DNA of 64,000 nucleotides from Haliclystus octoradiatus. Lineage: Eukaryota > Cnidaria > Staurozoa > Stauromedusae > Haliclystidae. The notes beneath the pieces were generated by a model, which had not been told where the DNA came from, did no database searches, and worked only from the letters and a program-made list of their open reading frames with translations. The stretch covers positions 27,302,107-27,366,106 of the forward strand of contig OU744448.1 in the NCBI GenBank assembly GCA_916610825.1. Direction: 5' to 3'. The position numbers were made by a program, and so were the translations under genes. Positions within the stretch are counted from its first letter, which is position 1. Each line of letters begins with the position of its first letter. This document shows, piece by piece, positions 55,001-64,000 of this stretch.

Positions 55001-58000
55001 GAAAGTGTTCAATGTTAGGTAAAACAGAGTAAAACAGAGCATTATAGAAGAATTAAGGTATGAAGATTGCAATTATAAACGCGTGAAACTCTGAGTAACG
55101 GAAAAAGGCTTTTGCCTCATATCTGTCTCTTATTCGATATTATCATATAAATCCTATTTTGTGATACGTTTTATAGCAACTTACTTTTCTATAGCCTTGG
55201 TTTCACCATTGTCGTCAACTTGGTAGATAATCCTTGTTTCTATAGTCGATTTCTTCTTCCCGAACAAAAATCCCATACCAAAACGAGCAATTGCCATGTT
55301 ACCTCTTGAGAAAACAATGGCTTTAACAAATCCAACAGCTATTAGTATCACAATCGCAAGTACTATATATTTGTATTGATTAAATGCATTCAATATTGAA
55401 AATGGGAAAGTAACAACTGATTCTAAGAAATCCAAGACATCATCAAACCATCCACCCAATGATAAACTTGTATCTTCAAATATAATGACTCCTTCATCTT
55501 CTGGGTTTAGACAATCCATCTCTTCTTGGTCACACTGTGATAAATAATAAACCACTAGAAACATATTGTGAATTTTTAATTTCTCACTCAAATTTCAACT
55601 TTCATTTTTATGTAGGTTAATGCAATACTAATATACTGTCAATATATATGTAATAATATTTTTCTGAAGCATACATTGGTCGATTGGTGAGCAAAGAGGA
55701 AATTAAAGCAACTTCCATATAATGAAAATGAGTGTAATCCAATTCATCGTTACATCCTACAGCAATCGGTATTAATTTTCAATATGACTTATTGCTATAG
55801 TTATATATATATACGATTACCAACTATTTGATGTGATATACATCTCTCTTTACGTTGAATGTTGAATTGCGTTCAAAGAAAGTGCTTCAGAAAAACTGTA
55901 TAAATCATGGATAACTAAAGTAAGTTTTCAAAGAAAGAAAATCATCCAACATTTACCTTGTGCTGTGTAGCTTGCGCTCATTATACTGCGTTGATGTTAC
56001 ACATGAGTTTACATTACTAACTAAATTGTTGAACATTAGATGACAGTAAATTTATTACCGTGCAGCGACATCCGGGTATACAAATGCATGGTGTAAATGT
56101 CTTGAATGTAACATTTCTTGAATCCAAAAGCTTCCTTTGAGAATCATATAGTTGGACTAAAGATAATATTGCAAATTGATAAGGATAAACAAATTTCCAA
56201 ATGTTCATGTTACATTTTAATAAAGGAACATCTTGTGTATAGATTGATTTTCAATAAAGATTATAAAAAAGATATAACATTTGATTGCTATCTCCATAAG
56301 AAATTATGGCTCTGGTTAGCTGTTTTCATTTTCTCCGATTTTTCGGGCATATATTATTTAATTACCGCCAAATGAAGGGTAGACCTATATAGTAATCAAT
56401 AATATCATATCCTGTACTGTATTATTTTTCCTCCTTCATCTCCAAAAGAAATAGAAACATCAGTTAATCTTTTGGAATCAGAGAGATTCATTATTTTGAT
56501 GTGAGATAATTCAATAGAAGTATTCTGCATTTTTCAGCTATGATCCAACTTACCAAGCATGAACAATGGGAAGAAATAAGCCGATAAGTAGCTCCAAAGA
56601 GAAATGTTTACTACTTCCATCTGTAAATTTTACAAAGTATCCTAGAAAATTATAAATCGTATATTACAGTGTAACCCACGACAGTGTAATTCGGTTAAAC
56701 AAAATCCCCGAATGTGCAACATTTCTTTGAAACCATATTAACTATTTCTTAGTAAAGTCCTTGCTAAAGAGTTTCGAAAAAATGCAAATTTGATTAGATA
56801 CAATGAAAATCGTTTGCAATTTTAGCTTGCAATTAAAGGCATAAAATTAACCATCGAGCCTTGCAGGTTCAAAGTTAAAAAATTAATGCCATTTCTCAAG
56901 CCATAAGTAGTGGCATTACGAACCATATCCGAAGACCAAGCGCAAAGGACTTTAAGCGGGTTACAATGTAATTACTAATAATAATCATGCCAGATAGTTA
57001 TGCATGTATAATATACATTGTATATGATCTAATCTTACCAACACAAAAGTGTGATGAGCCTTCTTGCTTGTATGCATTCAATGGGAATCCAAATGTCTTT
57101 GTTAACTGAGGATTAACAGATGATCCTTTCTCATGAATCTGTCCCATTCCTTCAGAACAATGTGGAACAGTAACCTTGACAAAATAAGAAGCAAGTATAT
57201 ATAAGGAGTTTAATTAACAAGAGTAACCAATCAAACAAGTTCATGTTGAAGCCTTGGCATAGTTCCAAAATGTGCCAATTTAATGAGGGGAATTTTTTGA
57301 CTAAGATGAGCAGCATTACTCGTTTGTAATAAATCGAAGATGAAATATCTTCAAGATAAAGAATAAAGACACAAATAGCAATTTGGTTGCAAAGTAATAG
57401 GGTATAAATATGCAACGCTTATGGTAACTTATGTGAATAAATGCTAATTTATAATTATCGTTGTTCGATGAAGAAAAGATAAATAAGGCAAGATAAAATT
57501 TCAGCAACAGACCCAAGGGAAATCAAAATGTCTTTTAAGTGATACTCACATAAAAATCTGCTGTAACGTATCCAGTATTCATAACATCAACATACAATTT
57601 ACCATTTGTTGAAACAGCTTGAAAATCCATTACAGCTGCTGAAATTATTTCTCCCGTTGCTCTAGAAATCCAATAGAAAAAGAAGATTTATGATGTAGTA
57701 GGCAAAAATTTCCATTAGGTAACATCAAACGTCCCACTGCAGTGCATCTGTAAACCAATTTTCACGAATACACTTCCACAATGATGAGCTTCAATAATTT
57801 ACATGTTGTGAATTTGTGATATGATATTCCATCTGTAGTGATAATATACCGTAATCCATATCCTCTGACCGGCTAACATCTCTAATGAAAGTATATTGTT
57901 TACCTGTTGTATACTAAGATGATGTCATCAGCACTGATTTGCAGATTCAACATGCTCGTCATGACTTGATCAGTTTCAAATGCTAATGCAAATTGTTTGT

Positions 58001-61000
58001 GACCTAATTGTTTATTCACGCCAACTAACTTTCCATAGCGACTTGGGAAATATGTGGGCTGTTTTCGTTTCCTAATTCTCTCCTGCAATAGATACAATTT
58101 AATTTAAACAAAGATCAATGCAGTTCTTTCTATATATTGCGAATTTTAGCAGCGTTTCGGCAATTCTGCAATTTCTTCATTTTATTTCAAGGTATAGGGA
58201 TAAAGTTATACCATAAGCTATCCACAAATCAAGAATATAGGAAACTTATCTGCTAGAGCATTTTGGTCCTTAAAAATTCCGATTGTTTACTTTTGCTTGG
58301 TTTTAATTCCCTGATGAACAGAATATTATAAGGAATCCAAAACGTTATAATAACAGTTAATTTCTGCTGCCATTTTGATTGTTATTAAATTGTTATTTCC
58401 TAAAGAAAATAGTTTTCAGAATAAGATAAATAAATTCTCAACTGCTAAATTAAAGATAAGACATGGCTAACGTTTAGTTATCTTGTTATATTATCATCAT
58501 CAGAAACTCAAGTTTTCATTATCTTGATTGATGATTAGGTTATTATCAAGTAGCGAAACGTTGCTGTTTCTTTTATCGTTGTCACCTATCTCAATAATGT
58601 ATGTATGTATGTATGTATGTGTATGTTTCCTGTTGTACAGTAGTTAACTAATTAAGTGTGTTAACGTATGAGCTATGTGATCTTGAGATCAGGTAGGGAT
58701 GTGTGATTTGTTTGTTTAAATATATTGCCTGTTGTCCCTTCCTGTGATCGTAGCCGTGATGTAATATAAACTTGTAAAGTCTGCCAGCTGACTGCGGTAT
58801 GGCAGGTCAGCGGTGTTTGTATATAAAAATAGAGTTTGAAGTCTTGTTAAGAGACTCGCGTATAGAGTTCGTCGAGAGACCAGTGAAAAGATAATTACTT
58901 GAACTTTTACTGTGTCGTTTATGTCTCCCTCACATCGACCATAGTCTTACAAGCTAACGGGCCAAACTGCAAAAGATGGGATGTGAGGGAGACCAGTAAT
59001 GAATTGGTTTTGTTTAAGCATTGGCTATTGTTAATGACAGCGCTGTTGTCGTTTTGATTTGTATTAATTTACCATGATTTGTTTACGATGGAAATGGTTC
59101 TTTGAGCTTTCAGTTGTAATATTTTTGAAGTGTTCGTTCGAAGATATCGATTGAATGGAAGATATTTTGGATTTTATTAATGGTACAGTTTTGCTGGAAT
59201 GGATGGTTATTACATTGGTTTATGAAAAGCGGCACTAAGATAAATACGTGATTTTTTTGCTGTGGTGCGAAGAGTATGGTTAGATGAGATTGTTATTATT
59301 ATGAATTATGAATTATTATCAAGGCAAATATCAATTGATGGATATAGCTATTTGTTATTCGTTTGCCTGTTTGGCTACTTTGGACTCATGTTATAAGGAT
59401 TATCGGAGGTCTAGTTTTGCAGAGTTGCGTTGCTATCTGTAAACATCCGTAATGTTATGCATATGATTTTTGTAATTAATGTTTAATTATTTATCGGAGG
59501 TCTAGTTATGCAGAGATATAAAGATGCTATGTTGCTATGATATTCTGTAAACATCCGTTGTTTTACGCATCATTCAAAGATTTATGGAGTTGTTGACGTG
59601 TTGTCACTCCAGTACGTGCAGTTGTTGACGTGTGTCTCTGCATGGGAAATTTTATTTAACTGCGTTTAGTTTGTTGATGCGTTATGGCTACAAGTTTAAA
59701 GTTATTTGTCGCCAACAAAAGAATTTGGTTGTCGTTGCCAGTTGAACAGTTTGTTTATGTGTTATTCATACGATTACGAAGAAATAAATTGGTTTTTGAC
59801 GTTTGAACTATTTACGTTGTATTAGTTGAAGAATAATTTTAAGTTAGTATTTTAAAATGTTTTTAGATTTAGAAATCTGATAGGGGTGTATGTTTCCTGT
59901 TGTACAGTAGTTAACTAATTAAGTGTGTTAACGTATGAGCTATGTGATCTTGAGATCAGGTAGGGATGTGTGATTTGTTTGTTTAAATATATTGCCTGTT
60001 GTCCCTTCCTGTGATCGTAGCCGTGATGTAATATAAACTTGTAAAGTCTGCCAGCTGACTGCGGTATGGCAGGTCAGCGGTGTTTGTATATAAAAATAGA
60101 GTTTGAAGTCTTGTTAAGAGACTCGCGTATAGAGTTCGTCGAGAGACCAGTGAAAAGATAATTACTTGAACTTTTACTGTGTCGTTTATGTCTCCCTCAC
60201 ATCGACCATAGTCTTACAGTATGTATGTATGTATGTATGTATGTATGTATGTGTGTATGTGTGTATGTATGTGTGTATGTATGTATGTATGTATGTATGT
60301 ATGTATGTATGTATGTATGTATGTATGTATGTATGTATGTATGTATGTATGTATGTATGTATGTATGTATGTATGTATGTATGTATGTATGTATGTATGT
60401 ATGTATGTATGTATGTATGTATGTATTTTGTAGCACAATGGCTAACAGGCAAATAGAAAGATGTATAGAAAGTATATATAACAATAATATAAGACAATGA
60501 AGTAATCAACAGGATATATCGTTGGTACAGTAACTCGAATACAAATAAGCAGTTGGCGCACAGTTCCTATGAGCTATTCGAGCTATTACCACTCGAGTCA
60601 CTTCAATAGAAAACTTGAGTGAAAATCACTCGCCGTGGCGGCTCTTGATTTTCTGATGCCTTCTCTCGTTTACTCCTTACGTGCCCTCTCGTGTGCCAAC
60701 TATCATTGTATTACACCGAAAATGATTCGATCAATCTAATTGCCCCAATTGCTTTGTATTATAACTCATACAACTTATATAAACATTTACATGACCTTTT
60801 TGCCCATAAAATGTTTTTGAAAACTTTTGGTCAAATTGGAAATTCTCATTCGTGATGTTAAGTTCGATCTGTAAGATGGATTGTGTATTCAAACCTAGTT
60901 TTGCTATGGGTGATTTGGCGTCATAACTCTAGACCAATTCAGATTAGATTAGATTGATCGAATCACATTTCGTTATCATACCATGGTATTTATTTTATTT

Positions 61001-64000
61001 CGGACTTACGTTATCTTCCTCCCAAAAGTCCTGCGGCTGATTTTCCAAGCAACTGAAAATCAGGATGAAAAATTTATAGTGCAAATAAAATAAAATGAAT
61101 GTTCTTCTGTCAGTGGACATATGCATAGATTTAATACGGGCAGATTGGCCTCGATGGCTTGACACGTTTTATATCAAATCGTTCCTGTCTAGGGACTCAT
61201 CAAAGACCTTTACGATGTCGAACTTGAAATTCAAATGACAAAACTGAGCTCACGACTCACGGGGATCAGGTCAATTCGAACAATGCCGTGTGTTCCATAT
61301 TCGGTAGTCTGTATCAAATATGTGTATCTGGATTAAAGTAACTCCACCATCCAAACATCAACTCAGCCATGATTGTATGTGCAACATTACTGTGATACAT
61401 ATACTGTGATACATATGATTAATTTCATCTTTGTGATGGACTGGTCGACTGTGGTTCAAATCTACAGAAGGGCATTGATTTTATCTAAAACATCAAATGT
61501 GTAAACCATCTTCTGATGGTGGATGGAATGGTTCTTCTTAGCGAAAAGAGCCACTCTTCTAGAAATTGAAGAAAGGTACGGGTGCGTTTGGTGGGTCGAA
61601 TACGATACCGTCTTAATTACTTTTTGATGGTTAAATGTGATGGCCCAGATAATTATAGCAAGAATATTCATATGTAGACTGTAATCATGCATGATCCATG
61701 CGCAAATCTACAATCTGTGTAGTAGCATAGTCCCATAGAAAAAATCAACCAATCATACGGACACTTTGACTAGAAGATAGTCATTGGAAATAGTCTAGAA
61801 TTATTCAACATGATATTCTGAACAAATTAAAGTCAAAAAATATTTTAAAATGTGCACCGAAACTAGTTCCGGCCTCTTTTTTATTTGTATCTGAATTTAA
61901 AAATAAGAGGCTGGAACTAGTTTCGGTGCACATTTGAAAATAAATTTGGACTCTAATTAGTTCAGAATATCATGGTGAATAACACTAGATTATTTCCAGT
62001 GACTATCTTCTAGTCAAAGTGTCCATATGATTGTTTGATTTTTTCAATGGGACTATACTACTACACAGAATGTAGATTTGCTGATACAATTGGCTTTCAT
62101 ATTTAATATTACATAAAAAGTAATTGCTTGCATTTAGTACTTACTAGCCTTGTTTCTGACGACACCCAAATCCATACCCATCAGTCGCTTGGTTACGAAA
62201 AGCTGTAAACGTCACACCGATTTTATTGCATGTATGGCCATGAAGATCGATTAAATCACGCGGCATGATGAGATATTTCATAGGACCATCCTATATGAGA
62301 ACTAATATTAGCTTATGGCGAGATAATATATATGATAATGTTGATCGGGGAAAATGATTGTGAAATTAATATTGCAATGCAATAATATACCCTATAGATA
62401 ATAGTAAGTTGTAAATAGGGAGTTATAAAGTGATTATTATACTGATATAGTCAAACCTGCAATAACGGTCACCTCTATAAAGCAACCACCTGTCTATAGT
62501 GGTCACTCTTGCAATGTCTAAAATATTATTTTTTATTGAATCAAACTTTAAATAAATGCCACCTGTCTATAATGGTCAATTTATCTACCTCTCGTAGCTG
62601 GCTGTTATATACAGGTTTCACTGTATATCTTATCCATTCACTATTGCTTAAATATTGGTAATCATCGTGACGGCATCTTCAGAAAATAGAGAAGGAACAT
62701 TCAGAATTATCGTCACATAAACTGCATATACAATCCACTTTATGTTGAGTTGTAAAGCATGCATTCAGTTCAGCATGAATATGATTCTTTATTTTTGTAT
62801 CAAAAGTTAGATGATTCCAGGTGCATTGAATTGCCATCGTCACACTTCACATTACACCTTTTTATAATAGCACTGAGTCTCAAGTTTGAGCAAAATCAAA
62901 AAACTTGAGTTTAACCGTAATAAAATGAAAACAAATCCAGGCTTAACTCAATTTTACATGTCCTTATTACAAAATATAACTGTATATTTCCACTTTAAAT
63001 AAGCCATTTTTCTAAACCTCAGTTAAAGGCTTCTCTATCATTGCCCATACCTTGACTTGCTTGTGAGTTTTAGCATTGATTTCATCTGTTACATCTGGAA
63101 TTAGTAGATATCTTTCAGATAAAACAGGAAATTGCTTTGTTGCTTGAAATTCACCAATGAAATGTGCGACTATCTGCAGTAAAATAAAACAAAATTTAAA
63201 AAAAACTAAACAGGTTTGTAGCATGAATGAAATCTGTTGAAAGGTGTCAGAAATTTACTGCAAGGAATGAGATTCATCAATAAATGATCAAACGATCAAT
63301 ACTATGGGAAAACCGATCCAGGCATTCCGGGGCTTCCATACACAAGGCAACACAGGGAGCGCCATTTCAGGTCTGTGGTTCAAATCCCCCTAAGGTCAAC
63401 TCAGCCTTGACTTTATCTGAAACATCAAATGAGTACCATCTGTGGATGGCGGATGGAATGGTCCAGAGGGAATTGCATTGTGATTAGCTGCGGCATATCG
63501 TTGCGCATTGACAATCGAGACTTATCTGCTATGAAATCTGTTGACATTGATCTGCAGTGTCACGGCTGAGATCAACAAATAGCGCTTAAAATCATTGCTC
63601 TCAGCGAAAAAAGCCACTCGTCTAGAAATAGAGGAGTGGTACGGGTGACTTCGGTAGGGCGACACCGTCTACATTACTTTTATTTCAGGTCTACTTCCTA
63701 TGAGATCCTCCTTGAATTTTAAAGGATACATGTCAGAAAGTTTGAAATTTTGTCAATAAACCTATCTTTAATAATTCTAATAACTCAAAAAAGTACTCAA
63801 ATGGGAACCTATTATTATTTTAACGGGACGATAAAGAAATTAGTGTATTACCCTATTGTGTAGTCCAGTACCACTTCTACGTTTGGGGCCAAGCACGATC
63901 TCTCCTCCGTCAACATAATCAACAATTGTTTCGTTGTTAACAATTTTTGTAACCTGGTCAAGTGCTTTTACATGAACCGTGAAATCCATTTGCCATAGAC
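52047..64000 (-). CDS. HAP2: HAP2/GCS1 gamete fusion protein, 3' part (5' exons beyond the window)
   Basis: Host class II gamete fusogen; the family merges sperm and egg (or gamete) membranes. Exons, in gene order: 63852-64000 (partial), 63018-63173, 62145-62290, 61010-61052, 57904-58082, 57550-57661, 57039-57174, 56059-56156, 55185-55534, 54690-54895, 52754-53550, 52567-52653, 52268-52360, 52047-52121. All borders are GT-AG and phases agree; the last three exons are less certain. The HAP2-GCS1 signature is clear: CNKIGVTFTAFRNQ, GYCLENQPQDFWEEDN, NLQISADDIILVYNR, GKLYVDVMNTGYVTADFY, VQLYDSQRKLLDSRNVTF, then a Cys cluster (CICIPGCRCTCDQEEMDC). A membrane segment (about YIVLAIVILIAVGFVKAIVF), a second hydrophobic stretch in the next exon, and a long Lys-rich tail follow. 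The N-terminal fusion loop lies outside the window. Confidence 0.92.
52425..52472 (+). mobile_element. Partial TACAGT-family MITE end
   Basis: The sequence agtgaccgttgtatagaggt followed by agccgctataacaggtttga matches one end of the MITE family. Only one end is present. Intron between the 52567 and 52268 exons of HAP2. Confidence 0.55.
55055..55140 (+). repeat. Degenerate hammerhead-like / Penelope-tail repeat
   Basis: cgcgtgaaactctgagtaac plus ggaaaaaggcttttgcctca matches, in reverse, the repeat around 39340-39407. GAAAC, the tiny stem III and GTA are kept, but the CTGATGA box is altered. HAP2 intron. Confidence 0.45.
58600..58619. repeat. GTAT microsatellite, left part
   Basis: About five GTAT units just before the LTR element; continues after it at 60219. 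Confidence 0.8.
58620..60218. mobile_element. Non-coding LTR element (TRIM-like), two 332-bp LTRs
   Basis: Two direct 332-base repeats (58620-58951 and 59887-60218) begin TGTATG and end TTACA. By eye they are identical. The interior, 935 bases, has no coding frame. A purine-rich tract (gatagggg) stands right before the second LTR, as a polypurine tract should. A 5-base target duplication GTATG can be read on both sides, but the site is a GTAT microsatellite, so the duplication is not independent proof. LTR identity means a very recent insertion. It must have been moved by enzymes of another element. HAP2 intron. Confidence 0.85.
60219..60427. repeat. GTAT tetranucleotide microsatellite, ~50 units
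   Basis: Almost pure GTAT repeat with a few GTGT variants near its start. All six frames are open because the unit has no stop codon, so the long reading frames here are artefacts. Confidence 0.97.
60540..60990 (-). mobile_element. GGCGCACAG-family element, copy C
   Basis: Reverse-complement of copy B at 43945: gttggcgcacagttcctatg, ccaaatcaccc-like, cattcgtgatgttaagttcg and ggtgatttggcgtcataact. It carries the hairpin part that the Penelope-like element interrupts in copy B. HAP2 intron. Confidence 0.75.
61140..61615 (+). mobile_element. tRNA-derived SINE, copy 2 (with extra internal sequence)
   Basis: The head attggcctcgatggcttgac resembles an A-box region. Later gactgtggttcaaatctaca (B box), gattttatctaaaacatcaa, ggtggatggaatggttc, agccactcttctagaaattg and ggtacgggtg follow in the order of copies 1 and 3. 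Confidence 0.65.
61732..62055. mobile_element. Palindromic MITE (~325 bp)
   Basis: The left arm (cccatagaaaaaatcaacca, gacactttgactagaagata, gtgcaccgaaactagttccg) is mirrored by the right arm (ggaactagtttcggtgcaca, tatcttctagtcaaagtgtc, gattttttcaatggga) around a short AT-rich loop near 61893. HAP2 intron between the 62145 and 61010 exons. Confidence 0.85.
62447..62625 (+). mobile_element. TACAGT-family MITE
   Basis: 179 bases with ends tatagtcaaacctgcaataa and acaggtttcactgta. Same doubled interior as the copy at 40437. HAP2 intron. Confidence 0.85.
63298..63685 (+). mobile_element. tRNA-derived SINE, copy 3
   Basis: Contains gtctgtggttcaaatccccc (B box), ctttatctgaaacatcaaat, ggatggcggatggaatggtc, gttgacattgatctgcagtg and agccactcgtctagaaatag, in the same order as the other copies. 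HAP2 intron between the first two exons seen. Confidence 0.75.

Noticed and set aside
56554-56641. A possible HAP2 exon (GYFVKFTDGSSKHFS frame)
   Set aside because: Its end phase does not fit the next exons, and the exon at 56059-56156 continues the HAP2 pattern directly with correct phase.
60166-60509. Overlapping long frames of MYVC and HTYI repeats on both strands
   Set aside because: They are translations of a GTAT microsatellite with no stop in its unit.
1-64000. CRISPR array or bacterial operon structures
   Set aside because: The tandem repeats are not spaced by unique equal-length spacers, and both host genes are spliced eukaryotic genes.

Overview
The window comes from an AT-rich, intron-rich invertebrate animal genome. 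Both host genes are split by GT-AG introns and are surrounded by eukaryotic transposons (a Polinton, Ty3/Gypsy, a Penelope-like element, a LINE, SINEs and MITEs). The phylum cannot be fixed from the sequence alone.

Region 1 (about 1-13.74 kb) is a Polinton/Maverick. On the minus strand it carries, from high to low coordinates, a packaging ATPase, three small or unknown proteins, an integrase with a C-terminal chromodomain, a penton-like minor capsid protein, a small basic protein, the double-jelly-roll major capsid protein and an adenovirus-type protease. A protein-primed family B DNA polymerase with N-terminal zinc fingers lies on the plus strand, and an unknown 281-residue gene lies beyond it on the minus strand. 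Tandem repeats lie near both ends. Terminal inverted repeats are not visible, so the left end is probably cut by the window edge.

Region 2 (13.74-27.86 kb) has no host gene that I can support. It holds a hammerhead-ribozyme motif at 15.13 kb, a 1-kb inverted-terminal-repeat element, a threefold tandem repeat, a 1.23-kb near-perfect palindrome and a broken Ty3/Gypsy copy.

Region 3 (27.94-50.95 kb, plus strand) is a complete TADA2B (ADA2b) gene. I placed 20 coding exons (450 codons) with matching splice phases throughout. It encodes the ZZ finger, SANT domain and C-terminal SWIRM-like end of the SAGA co-activator adaptor. Its introns are filled with MITEs, tRNA-derived SINEs, a LINE fragment, a Penelope-like fragment, hammerhead-like motifs and a TTCATGAA satellite.

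Region 4 (52.05-64 kb, minus strand, running off the right edge) is the 3' part of a HAP2/GCS1 gamete-fusion gene. Fourteen exons were placed, again with consistent phases. They cover the diagnostic HAP2-GCS1 block, the membrane segment and a long lysine-rich tail. HAP2 and TADA2B converge tail to tail, about 1.1 kb apart. One HAP2 intron holds a very young non-coding LTR element (two 332-bp LTRs that look identical) inserted in a GTAT microsatellite.

The most interesting items are the animal HAP2 gene with two hydrophobic segments and a long tail, and the set of short-stem-III hammerhead motifs scattered through the window and tied to a Penelope-like element. Next are the intact-looking Polinton with several unassigned genes, and the TTCATGAA repeats inside TADA2B introns.
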